From Acanthaster planci (taxonomy: Eukaryota; Echinodermata; Asteroidea; Valvatida; Acanthasteridae), in the NCBI RefSeq assembly GCF_001949145.1, contig NW_019091364.1, forward strand, positions 2,749,739-2,813,738: DNA of 64,000 nt, given 5' to 3'. How positions within the stretch are numbered: the stretch's first letter is position 1; each line of letters begins with the position of its first letter. Shown here one piece after another: positions 43,281-52,500 of the stretch. The position numbers and the translations under genes were made by a program. The notes under the pieces are model-generated. The model saw only the letters and a list, made by a program, of their open reading frames with translations. It was not told the DNA's origin and ran no database searches.

Positions 43281-44650
43281 AAAATTTTGGGTTTTAGGGG
43301 AAATTAAGTAGGTCCCCCCTTTCAACTTACTTCATTCTGTCCCCCCAAATTACCCCTTTGTTGGGGTCACTGCCCCTCTCCCCATGTCCCCCCCCATCCA
43401 CCAATGGATGGTCGTTAAGACTAATGTTTCCAGATATTAGAGTGTGTGTCACGTGAACGGCAGTGCTGTAGTCCCTACAAGTCCATCACAAGTCACAGGC
43501 TAGTCCGGTGAGCCATGAAAAACGCATTCACATTGTTGCTACTGTTCGTTATGCTGCGTGACGCCGGCCTTCTTGTGAATCAAAGTTTGTGAGTGGACTT
43601 CTGATGGGCCCAACTGTGACACTGTCAATCAGTGATGAATTCTTATTTGTATTGATCCATGTACCAGGTGCACAAATTGACCTTGAACTTCAAAAGTGGC
43701 CTCTCTGTTGGCAAACTCGTGGTGGCGCACTGCTTTAGAATTCCTACCCATTGATTGGTCCAGGAAAAAGTTGGTTCTGAGCTGCCGTCATCGAATAAGT
43801 TTTGGTACAATAAAAACCACTAAAGGGTAAAAGTTAACAGAAAGGTCAGTCATGCATTGAAGCATATAGAGGCTTTGCGCGGTAGCCATCTTGCAGGGCA
43901 GTTCTGGCCTGCAAGATGGCAGCCATGCAAACCCTCTATAGTTGCAAAAATCCAACCACAAGTGGAATGACAGGCCATGCCTGAATTACTTGGACTATGG
44001 CTTGAAAGAACACAGGCGGCTGTGGAAGCCGCCAGCTTGTGGCTACATCCCTTTCCCATAGACTTGCACGGTAGCAAAGCTTCGGCGAAGTTGTCCAGAC
44101 TTTGCCAAATTGAGAAGAAAGCCAAAGTTCAGATCAGACGTCTTCCGTCTCCAGATGTGATCGGCATGTGTCAATCAGTAAATGACTTTTGATGTAAATT
44201 TATGATTTGATGAATGAAATGTGCAATAAGTTTATTTCCCATTGAATCATTGCCGTCTCTTCAGTGCCAGGCCTAAGAAAGAAAAAATGCACCAGAAGAA
44301 ACCAAAGTTCTCAAGTTGTTCATTTGAAATTGCATACAAACTTTGGATGGAATTTTGTTACACATTTTTTGGGGGGTCCAAACGTACATACATGTAATGG
44401 AGACATTCGGCCTGTTTGTATTTGTATTAAATTCCCGGCTGTGTCGATGCCTGAAATATCACTGTTCAAGCTAATTGTATTTTTTGGAAGAATTGTGATC
44501 GTTTTTAAGTTTGCTTTGGGTGGTTGTGAGAGGTGTTGTCAAGAACATCACAAGACCAGTCACATGACCAGTGACAAGGAACAGGGTGTACAATGACAGA
44601 GGAATGCGTTTGTTGCAGTTCGTGTGAATGGCTTGCGACTTGAATTTAGA

Positions 44651-44740
44651 CGGGTCTTGTGGGATCTTGTGGGGTCTTGTGGGATCTTGTGGGGTCTTGT
44701 GGGATCTTGTGGGGTCTTGTGGGATCTTGTGGGATCTTGT
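44651..44740. repeat. 10-bp minisatellite (9 units)
   Basis: Nine consecutive 10-mers, mostly alternating GGGATCTTGT and GGGGTCTTGT, so the higher-order unit is partly 20 bp. The minus strand stays open in more than one frame and reads as repeats of the form HKTPQDPTR, a by-product of the repeat. No gene is inferred. Confidence 0.9.
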
Positions 44741-47101
44741 GATGGTCTTGAGGGGTCCCAACAACATTGGTTGTTGCCAAGAACTGTATGGGAGGTAACA
44801 AAAGCAACTGATCTCACCTCAATTAAAAAGGTTTTACAGTGGTTTTATAATTAATGTACATTACGAATTAACCATATCATATACATGTATGCCCTGTGTG
44901 CCCACCACCGAATACACCCTTGAATTTTTTTTTGTATGAGGATATAAATTCCGTTCAAAAGGATCTTTTCTTTAATAGTGGCATTACTGCAGCTGTTTGT
45001 TCTGTTATTTGTATATTGGCTTTTGGCTCAGAATGAGACCAGTTGTGTTGGTTGCATTTTTTTCATGCTTTCAAAATGTAGAATTGGTGAAGCTGTTATT
45101 GCAGTGGTGTGAACATCGGCAAAAAGCAAAATCTTGTCAACATTGCCAATGCTGGAATTGGCTCTTTGAGGATCTTGAAAACAGGCCCCCCCCCACAAAC
45201 TTTGATGCAGTGGGCGATAAATCCATCTAGAAACCTCGGTGATATCAAATTTGTGAGAATTTTTATTGAACTGTTTATAACTCTTTAATTCGATTGTTTA
45301 TGTAGTCACTTCCCACCTTATTACGTCAGCTGTTCTCATGCACAAACCTGTGTGAACGAAATGCAAAGCATTGTGGGAAGGTAATACCCCAGCAGCATGG
45401 TGCAATCAGCTAGCAAGTGTTTTGACCTCAGATCACCGGTGAACAAGATCTGTGTCATGGGAACGTAAAGAAAAATCAGGAGTCACTGGTACTCATGGAG
45501 GGGATGGTGGATACCTGTGAAGGTCTTTTGTTAATCTACATGCATGTACAGAGCTGTACTATTCATCGCAGCATTCATGTATTATATATACCTTGTCAAC
45601 TTTCAATTGTACATGTGCCAAATGTGATTTATTTTTATAATTAAAACTTCCAAACATCCTTTACCGAGGTCCATTTGCAGTAACATAGTAAATAGCGCAC
45701 AAGTCCAAACTGCGTTACTTGTTCCGTGTTTTACTGTGAATCAACAGTCATTTGCATAATTATTCGTGATATCATTTGTGTGATTATTCATAAGATGTTA
45801 CGCATGAGTGTAGCAGACATTTAAATGAGATTGTTCATGAGGTAAACAGATGTACGGCTTTCATGTACAGGACTGAATCGAGCACAAGATTAATATATTT
45901 GGACGGACAATAAAAGTGAAATAAACTTGGTGCATGTTTTGTGTGCGTCCGAATGTCTGACTGGCTGTGTTTACAAACCACGGGTATGGTAAGTGTAATG
46001 GACGAATTTTGTAGGGAAAAAATTAATGCGTGGATAGCGTTAACTGCAGGATTTCAAAATGCACAAAATGCCGACGGTTAAAATGTTGCATGGACATGCC
46101 CGACAAACACAAGCATTGTGGAACATCCATTCTCAAGACAATGTATTTGTTTTTAATTACAATCCACGCAGAAATGCCAATGGCGTCTCTCCTTTATCTA
46201 CAGGAAAAGAAAATCAAAAACTGTCTTTCAGAACTTCCAAAAAAGTGGTCTGAAGAAGGGTACCTCGTTGACCAAAAAACAGGCAATTTCATAAACCGGA
46301 ACAGCCTAGAGGTACTGAGCTTCAGTGAAGAGGGAAAAAAAGCACGGTTGGGGTATTAAAACTGAGAAGCATTTCCACTTAAATTTGGAAGAGCCAAAAT
46401 TATTCTGCAGAAAAACAATCCCCTGTGCTTGTAAAGTTTCGATGCTTACTCCCATCATCCCATTTGAAACCGGCTTTTACCATAAACGAAAAGTTCAGCT
46501 CTGTTTCTTTCCAAAAGATGTCGTACTTGCTGTGCAAAAGAGGAAAAGTGCTACTCTGAAAAACTGATCAAATGTTTTATTTTCAATTTTTTTCTCTTTT
46601 GGTGTGAATTAAATCAAAATGTTGAAAACCACGGTGTAGATGTACATGCAGGTGGTGGAAGTTGCATATAAAAAAACAAAATAAAGCCATGCTAAAATAT
46701 CCTTTGACAAACTGTCTTCAAACATGGGGAACAGCATCCCAAATTCTACAACCTGGCCTTGAAATCTTTATACATGTATTTGTTTTCGCTGTGTTTCAAA
46801 AAGTTTTTCTTCACACAGATGTCCTCTATAAGAATACTCAAAACTTGTGGGATTTGCAGCCCAACTGCGTGTCAAGTATTCAACACCCAGTGACGATGTT
46901 AAAAGCAAGGGCTGAATACCTGAACTTGATTTCATAAAGTCGCCAAACAGAAAACGCTGCTTAACGATTTTACATGGATGGCAGCAGGGAACCAGTCACA
47001 GATAATGTGCACTCCACGACATTTTGGCAAGTCACCCGTTTTTGCTGGGAAATAATTTCTACGCTTGGCCAATTTGCCAGCTAAGCTTTGAGACAGGCCA
47101 T

Positions 47102-47212
47102 GTCCAGATTATTTGGCTAAGGCTTAAAATTACACACGAGTCTATGGAAGTAGCCGCGGCCAGTTCCCATAGAATCGTGCGTGATTTCAAGTCACAGCCA
47201 AATGATTTGGAC
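47102..47212. mobile_element. Palindromic MITE, TCTATGGGAAGT family (111 bp)
   Basis: The ends GTCCAGATTATTTGGCT and AGCCAAATGATTTGGAC are inverted, with inner ACACACGAGTCTATGG and CCATAGAATCGTGCGTG completing arms of about 50 nt. Related copies or fragments are at 49173-49274 and 20153-20200, and perhaps around 43960-44100. Confidence 0.75.
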
Positions 47213-47809
47213 ACAGCCATAGTGTTCTCTTATAGACCTCCATCATGGGGCAGCCATCTTTCTTTTCCACCATCCAAAGCAATGTAATCAAACTGAGGCT
47301 GAAGGAAACATAGACTGTTCCCTCATCGATATGTGATGTTGTATTACTATTGCCAGTGGGTGTCCGGGAATAAGACCAACATGGCAGCATCACGATAAAT
47401 ATCTACATAGGGCGATTACCTATCCCTGCTAACAGTTCTGAAACAAACATTTCCTGCTAAACCAGTGAGTAGAGTGTTTGCTCACACAATATTAACCCAC
47501 AAACTAAAATTTGGGTCAGATGTGGGGAATATACCAATCATTCATTTGCTATCTTCTAGTGCGGTTACTCATTACTTCTTATCCTTAGGTAGCCAGAGCT
47601 GTGAAACTTGTCCCCCGGTTTGCAACTTGAATGAACAGTGCACCTTACAAACTCTGCAAAGTCCCTTCCAGAAACTTAAGAACCCAACGTTGTGTCCCAC
47701 AACAAACTTCTCAACATAAGACAGCCATCGGGCTGTTCCTCCCCCCTTAAATTCTTTCTTAAAATCTTAATACACTATATGATGTGAGGAGCTCTGACGT
47801 GGAGCGTGA

Positions 47810-47884
47810 TCATTTGAAGAAAAGCTTCCATTTTGGCTCGCCTTCCTTCAAGTTGTAACCTGGAGCGTAATGCTTGTTGTACTT
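47810..47884 (-). CDS. NDUFA10: NDUFA10 exon 9 (terminal)
   Basis: Acceptor ..TGTGGTCTGCAG; TGA stop at 47812-47810. It encodes KYNKHYAPGYNLKEGEPKWK, matching GRKYSPGYN..GDKWIWLK of mammals. Twenty-four residues. Confidence 0.92.
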   Translation of the reverse strand, partial: KYNKHYAPGYNLKEGEPKWKLFFK

Positions 47885-50800
47885 CTGCAGACCACAAAAC
47901 GAGAAAAAGACAAAAACCGGAAAAAAAAGAGATTGAGAATAAATCACAGGGACATAAAATTGCACATTGAGGGAAACAGCCGCAGCTTTTAACCGTTTGG
48001 AGTAGGGAAGCTATCTGGTGTCTGCCTCAAGTCTCACGTGTAACATTCTCTGTGTAGATGCTATTTATCAAGTGAAATTAAATTTCTCCTAGAATTTCTG
48101 ACCATTTTCAATAACTCTAGTTAATTCTGAAGGATGTTCAGTTGAAATTGTTACATATACATGTGAATCAATTACTGATAAACCTGTTGCCAAGGTTACT
48201 ACGGACCAACCCCATCAAACAAGGAAGAAATGGATGCCTTGCGGATATGCTTTATATAAAAATGAAAATTCAAAACCCCATTTCAAATGGCCAAAGCTCA
48301 CTATTATAAACTTGCCATGTTATCTCAAATCTTGTATTTCACGCACATGGAGACCTAATGCTCTCACCTCTTCGAATTCCCTCGTCAAATCGTAGAACTC
48401 CTGGGCACCAAACGTCAACTCGGGCAGATACTTTGGGATGTCCATACAGCGTGCGACGTGATACTTGTTATAGACACTATGGCAATATAAAAGCATGCAT
48501 GCACAACATGAATTAGCGATTTGTTCAGTACAAATGATAGTACCTAAGCACTTTTCAACACTCAGTCTAGTACCTTAGGTATTCATAGAACTCAGTTTAG
48601 TACATGAGCTCTTTTTCAACACTCATTTCAAAGTGTGAGCCGTTTCTCAACTGTATCTAACTGTCTAGTACCCAAGTTAATATAGAACTGAGTTTAGTAC
48701 TTGAGTTCTTTCTCAGTACTCATTCATATGCCAAGTCTTTTCCTCAAACTGTATCTCATGCTTATTTATAAATTATTTCATGTGCTCTTTTCAACACCCT
48801 AATTCTCATCTTTCCTTTTGTTTTTTAATACTGAGATACACGAGTCACTATTCATCATTCTTTCTGGAACTCGAGTTCTTTATGAACACTCAATCTAGTA
48901 CTTAAATACTCAAAATGTACTCTACTTTATACTCGTGCCAAGTTGCTATAGCATGCTCTTGGTGAAGAGAACAGTGTTGAGAGAGTACAATGGAGTTTAA
49001 AAAATAACCTCTGGCTGATGGAGCCGAGGTGTCTAAATATAACCTTTTCAGCACAGTCTGTGACATGCTATTGGTCATCACTGGAAGCCACAGGGTGAAA
49101 AATATCTCAACATCCCTGTGTATTACTCTTGTATGATGCTAGGTAGCAGTGGGTTCTGTAGGTATGTCTGTTAATTATGGCTATGGCTTGAAATTATGTG
49201 CAAACCAATGGAATCTGCTGGCTCGCAGCTGACGGCCACTTCCCATAGCTCGTGTTTACTTTTAGCCATAGTCACTCAATTTGAATGCCGCCTGGGCATG
49301 CTTGGAGTACTCACAATCGGTAGAGCTTGTCCAAGGTGACGTCGTCCTCCGTGTTCCAAGGCAGGTGCTCAAACTTCAACATCTGAATCTCGTCTACCAC
49401 CTGTGTAAAAAGGGCCCATAATGACCGATGAGGATACACTTGTAGTCCGACTTCGGACATTCTCTGACCACATTGGACGCAGCAAAGTGAGCAAAATTTG
49501 GGCCATCTTTGTAACTCTACATTTAAAAAAATACTTTTTGTTTCAAAGGTCAAATGCGGTGGTTTGTTTACGTTTCACTGTTTTCTTTTGTAAAGATGAA
49601 CTGATTAATGATCTTTGGGGTCTCTTATGATGTGCAATTTGAAGGTCTGCAGCATCTGTGCACTGTTTCAACATGGGTGTTACTGAATCTCCTTTTCAAT
49701 TCTACCCTTCCGAGACCCTTAAAAAAAATCCGCCTTGAATGAGGATTCTCAAGGAATGAGAGAATACGGCTAAACTGTAGCTCAATTCCAAGGATGCATC
49801 ACGTCACGGTCTAGGGGCACACCCTGTGTTGTGAATGCTCGGCAATGCATACATTTAGGCCCCCGATCACACTGGAAATCGTCCATACTGCTTTGGGGGG
49901 GGGGAATACCATTTGCACTCGATTCTGAAGGACTAACGCAGTGGTCACCCCTCAAAGGAATGCGTGTGTGAAATAATGGAAGATTTGGAGGACCGGGGCT
50001 ACATCCTGGTAAGAAAGAATGCTTAACAAGTTGGAGTTTAATCCTGGTGAATGCTGCATGAACGACATGACCACGAATCTCGCCGATTCACTTGACCTTC
50101 CTTTCTTCTCCACTCCGACGTGGCTTACTTCGTTCAGGAGGGAACAGAAAAGGGGGACAGGCACTGACCAGGTCGATGTCCCCGTAGTCGGTCCAGTCGT
50201 AGCGGAGGACCTCGGAAGTCTCACTGATCTGCGGAAGGAACCGGTTCTTGTAGCCATCTTCGATGTGCTGCAAGTACTCGCTCGGGATCTCAGCCTCTGT
50301 CTCCTGAAATGGGACAGACGTTGGAGAGTCAGAGTGTCTGGTTTGACAGAGCATCCAAGCAGTAACCGGACAGATTTTGCAAAGTATAGGGTTACAAACT
50401 GTACATGTGTATCAAATCCAAGATATTTACCTTTCCGCGTTCCTTGATTCTCTTTTGGAGGACGTCGACAGGCGCATCCAAGTAGATGACTAGGTGAGGG
50501 GGGCGTAAACGATACAAGGAGATCCCTTTGATCTCATTGTAGTAATCATAACCTGTGTGGAGTGAAAAGGAGGGTACAACACAATGTACATGCCCAATCA
50601 TGGAATATAATCATATTGACTGGTGGGGAGGGCACTAGTACACAAATATATGCCAACATGGACTTGGCCTGGATGACAAGGGGCGATGCAAGCAAGAACA
50701 AGATCTCTTTGATCTTGTAGTAATAAATGACCCACTAAACCACATTTGACGTCATGTGTAAATAACATTGCCACTATATTGACTGCCAATATTGGCACTT

Positions 50801-52500
50801 GAGGTGTTCCAACATATCATGTTAAGCTTTCTACACGTATACAGGACTCAGCCTGTGTATGTTAGTGGCCTGCAGTACTACACAGATTTTGTCTCTTACA
50901 TGCTTTCCTGAAGTAACCCATCTTGAACATGGCCTCCATGAAGATGTAGTCGCTGTACACGGATCGCTCCATGACCAGGCCCTGACCTGGAAGAACGATA
51001 ACACACCCAAAGGTCAAGGTGGAATGGTGTGGGCCTTGATAGGGCTGTGCAGAATATCCGGATAATCGATCAATTATCGAGTATTAGAATGTTATTTTCT
51101 GAATTTGAATATTTGAATATGAAATTCATGAAAAGGGAGAAGTTTCTTTTGTTTTAAATGTGAGAAATTGCACTATGGAGGCTTGTTTCAAGCAGATTCA
51201 AATGAAAAGCAACAAAAATCTTATGACTAAAAAACAATTAAATTATTCATAAAAAAATTTGAAAGGAATAGAAATTTGTATCAGGGCAAGAAGTATTGTT
51301 CGTCACTTAAATCTTGCTAAATAACGGCTGGATCTTTTCACCTGTTTTCAAGAGGTGCTCAAGGACGTCCGCGTACTGCCTGAAGCGCATGGCGTACATC
51401 ATCATCTGGAAGCGGAAGGAATGGCCGTCTTTGTCGAAGGGGTCCTTGTAGAACCGCTCCAAAGAGACATTGCCTGTGGGAATGCAAGACAAAACATTGA
51501 CTACTGTTGAATTTCTTAAATTACCCATTCCTAGTGGTCCCTATGTAAATGCTTCTTAATTGGAAAACTCAGGATTTTCCTGATTTTAAAGACATTGTTT
51601 GAAGAAAAATCCTTGACGAGACCCCTAAAATCAGGAAAAATCCTGACAAAATCTCACTCCCGAGTGCAAAGATTGTAACTCGAGTCTGAATGAACAATTT
51701 GAGTCAAATTCTGAGCTCTGGCTCAGACACTGTCCAAGAGTTCACTGGCGAAAGCTGAGCCACAACGCCAGCTACTCACCGATGTACTTGGGGTCGTACT
51801 TCTTGCCGGGCCCAAGCTCCAGCTCGTCCAGGTAATGGACGTGGGCCTCGGGCATGTACTTCATGCCCAGCTTAGCGGCCAGTTCCTGGCTGAACTTGCT
51901 CTTGCCGCAGCCGATGTTGCCATCCACCACCACAATCTTGCTGCGCTCGTCAAACTTGTGCATGAACTTGTGGCCTGTGAAGAAGGTGATGAGGTTGTCG
52001 GTGGAGACGAACATGCCCCGGTAGGACACCTGACGTTTGAGGTAACAGCGAGTATATATTCGGTTGAAAATATTGAAAGATTATGGATTTGTTTGGTAGT
52101 CATCTCTCAAATAAATAAATAGGCCTAGGGAGTCTGACATGATCTGATGTTGATCATTATGATCATATGGACATGATGCATGTGATGATCAGTGATGATG
52201 GAGAGTGGCTGTGACAATGACCCTTGTTTTTCAAACTCCTAATTTTACTCGAGCTTCACGATTGTCCCAGTCAGCTCGTTGTCAGAGTAACAACAAGTTA
52301 ATTACTAGTTAGGGGTAAGCTTATCGGGGCCTTTATGCCATTATTGCACATGTTCCTGGAGACAAAATCATAAAGCTTAGGCGGCCTACCTGCATGCAAG
52401 GCGCCATTTTGGGAGCCAGGGTAAGCCCACATAACTTTGCGGCAGACAATTTCAGATGGGCACCCTGCCGCATGCCCATCCTACAGATGTGGAAAACCAT
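47810..52500 (-). CDS. NDUFA10: NADH dehydrogenase (ubiquinone) 1 alpha subcomplex subunit 10 (complex I 42 kDa)
   Basis: Nine exons sum to 1,107 nt (368 residues; human 355) with all phases closing. NDUFA10 is an accessory subunit on the matrix side of the mitochondrial complex I membrane arm and belongs to the deoxynucleoside-kinase fold family. Visible: a basic, hydrophobic targeting peptide in exon 1 (residues 1 to about 37); Walker A GNIGCGKS at 74-81; YMPEAHVHYLDE; LERFYKDPF; the kinase-family ERS motif at about 171-173 (GLVMERSVYSDYIF); PPHLVIYLDAPVDVLQKRI; and a C-terminal extension (VHEIQ-like region, FEHLPW, YAPGYN) seen in NDUFA10 but not in true dNKs. It is convergent with SNX13. 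One intron holds a hAT-like MITE. A true deoxynucleoside kinase is the alternative, but length and the C-terminus argue against it. Confidence 0.95.
48368..48476 (-). CDS. NDUFA10: NDUFA10 exon 8
   Basis: Acceptor ..TATTGCCATAG, donor GTGAGA. It encodes VYNKYHVARCMDIPKYLPEL and TFGAQEFYDLTREFEE, matching FLPEVTIGAHQ of mammals. No open reading frame of 60 codons covers it. Confidence 0.92.
48530..48910. repeat. Irregular tandem repeat (TTTAGTACTTGAGTTC type)
   Basis: Variants of GAACTCAGTTTAGTAC, TTGAGTTCTTTCTCA and CAACACTCA recur four or more times over about 380 bp in NDUFA10 intron 7. The units are diverged, so the period cannot be fixed by eye. No coding potential. Confidence 0.6.
49173..49274. 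mobile_element. Palindromic MITE, TCTATGGGAAGT family, second copy
   Basis: GGCTATGGCTTGAAATTATG and CACTTCCCATAG..TTTAGCCATAG form imperfect arms. It ends about 40 nt from the NDUFA10 exon 7 donor. Confidence 0.6.
49315..49400 (-). CDS. NDUFA10: NDUFA10 exon 7
   Basis: Acceptor ..TTTTTACACAG, donor GTGAGT. It encodes VVDEIQMLKFEHLPWNTEDD, matching VVEDIEYLKFDKGPW of mammals. Ends in phase 2. Confidence 0.93.
50169..50303 (-). CDS. NDUFA10: NDUFA10 exon 6
   Basis: Acceptor ..CCCATTTCAG, donor GTCAGT. Forty-five codons containing SEYLQHIEDGYKNRFLPQIS, matching AYLQDIENAYKKTFLPEMS of mammals. Confidence 0.95.
50431..50552 (-). CDS. NDUFA10: NDUFA10 exon 5
   Basis: Acceptor ..CACTCCACACAG, donor GTAAAT. 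It encodes YDYYNEIKGISLYRLRPPHL and VIYLDAPVDVLQKRIKERGK, matching [20 protein letters not shown] of mammals. Confidence 0.95.
50900..50986 (-). CDS. NDUFA10: NDUFA10 exon 4 (ERS motif)
   Basis: Acceptor ..GTTCTTCCAG, donor GTAAGA. It encodes QGLVMERSVYSDYIFMEAMF and GYFRKA, matching VVLERSPFSDFVFLEAMY of mammals. Phase 1 at its end; too short to form a long ORF. Confidence 0.94.
51040..51333. mobile_element. hAT-like MITE, copy 3 (3'-truncated)
   Basis: It starts TAGGGCTGTGCAGAATATCC and follows copy 2 for about 290 bp to CTAAATAACGGCTGGA, losing the last 200 bp including the right end. It makes up most of the 355-nt NDUFA10 intron 3 and stops just before the exon 3 donor. Confidence 0.85.
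51342..51473 (-). CDS. NDUFA10: NDUFA10 exon 3
   Basis: Acceptor ..ATTCCCACAG, donor GTGAAA. It encodes NVSLERFYKDPFDKDGHSF and RQYADVLEHLLKTG, matching NCSLEKFYDDP and QYADALEHLL of mammals. The donor lies about 8 nt from a truncated hAT MITE. Confidence 0.94.
51780..52029 (-). CDS. NDUFA10: NDUFA10 exon 2 (Walker A)
   Basis: Acceptor ..CAAACGTCAG, donor GTGAGT. It encodes KIVVVDGNIGCGKSKFSQEL and LGMKYMPEAHVHYLDE, ending in phase 1. The frame begins VSYRGM, so GTG here is an internal Val, not a start. Confidence 0.95.
52390..52500 (-). CDS. NDUFA10: NDUFA10 exon 1 (mitochondrial targeting peptide)
   Basis: On the minus strand ATG at 52500-52498 has a good context (ACCATGG) and is the first ATG after an in-frame TAG. 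Thirty-seven codons rich in Arg/Lys/Leu/Ala with no Asp or Glu (e.g. MGMRQGAHLKLSAAKL) end at CAG, followed by donor GTAGGC. Lack of acidic residues fits a matrix-targeting presequence. Phase 0 joins exactly to exon 2. Confidence 0.85.

Larger units (their letters stand above)
39314..47809. other. SNX13 3' UTR and convergent intergenic region
   Basis: 8.5 kb between the SNX13 stop and the NDUFA10 stop. No conserved exon is recognised; the open frames here are short, cross MITEs or lack family similarity. Possible plus-strand poly(A) signals (AATAAA) occur at 40126, near 42572, and near 45908-45922, where two lie close together before a GT-rich stretch. Which one is used cannot be told from the sequence. 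Confidence 0.55.

Noticed and set aside
46030-46567. Two overlapping plus-strand ORFs (109 and 80 codons) with a Cys-rich start
   Set aside because: Considered as a zinc-binding or nuclear-receptor-like fragment, but the Cys spacing does not fit and no frame continues; probably chance in AT-rich sequence.
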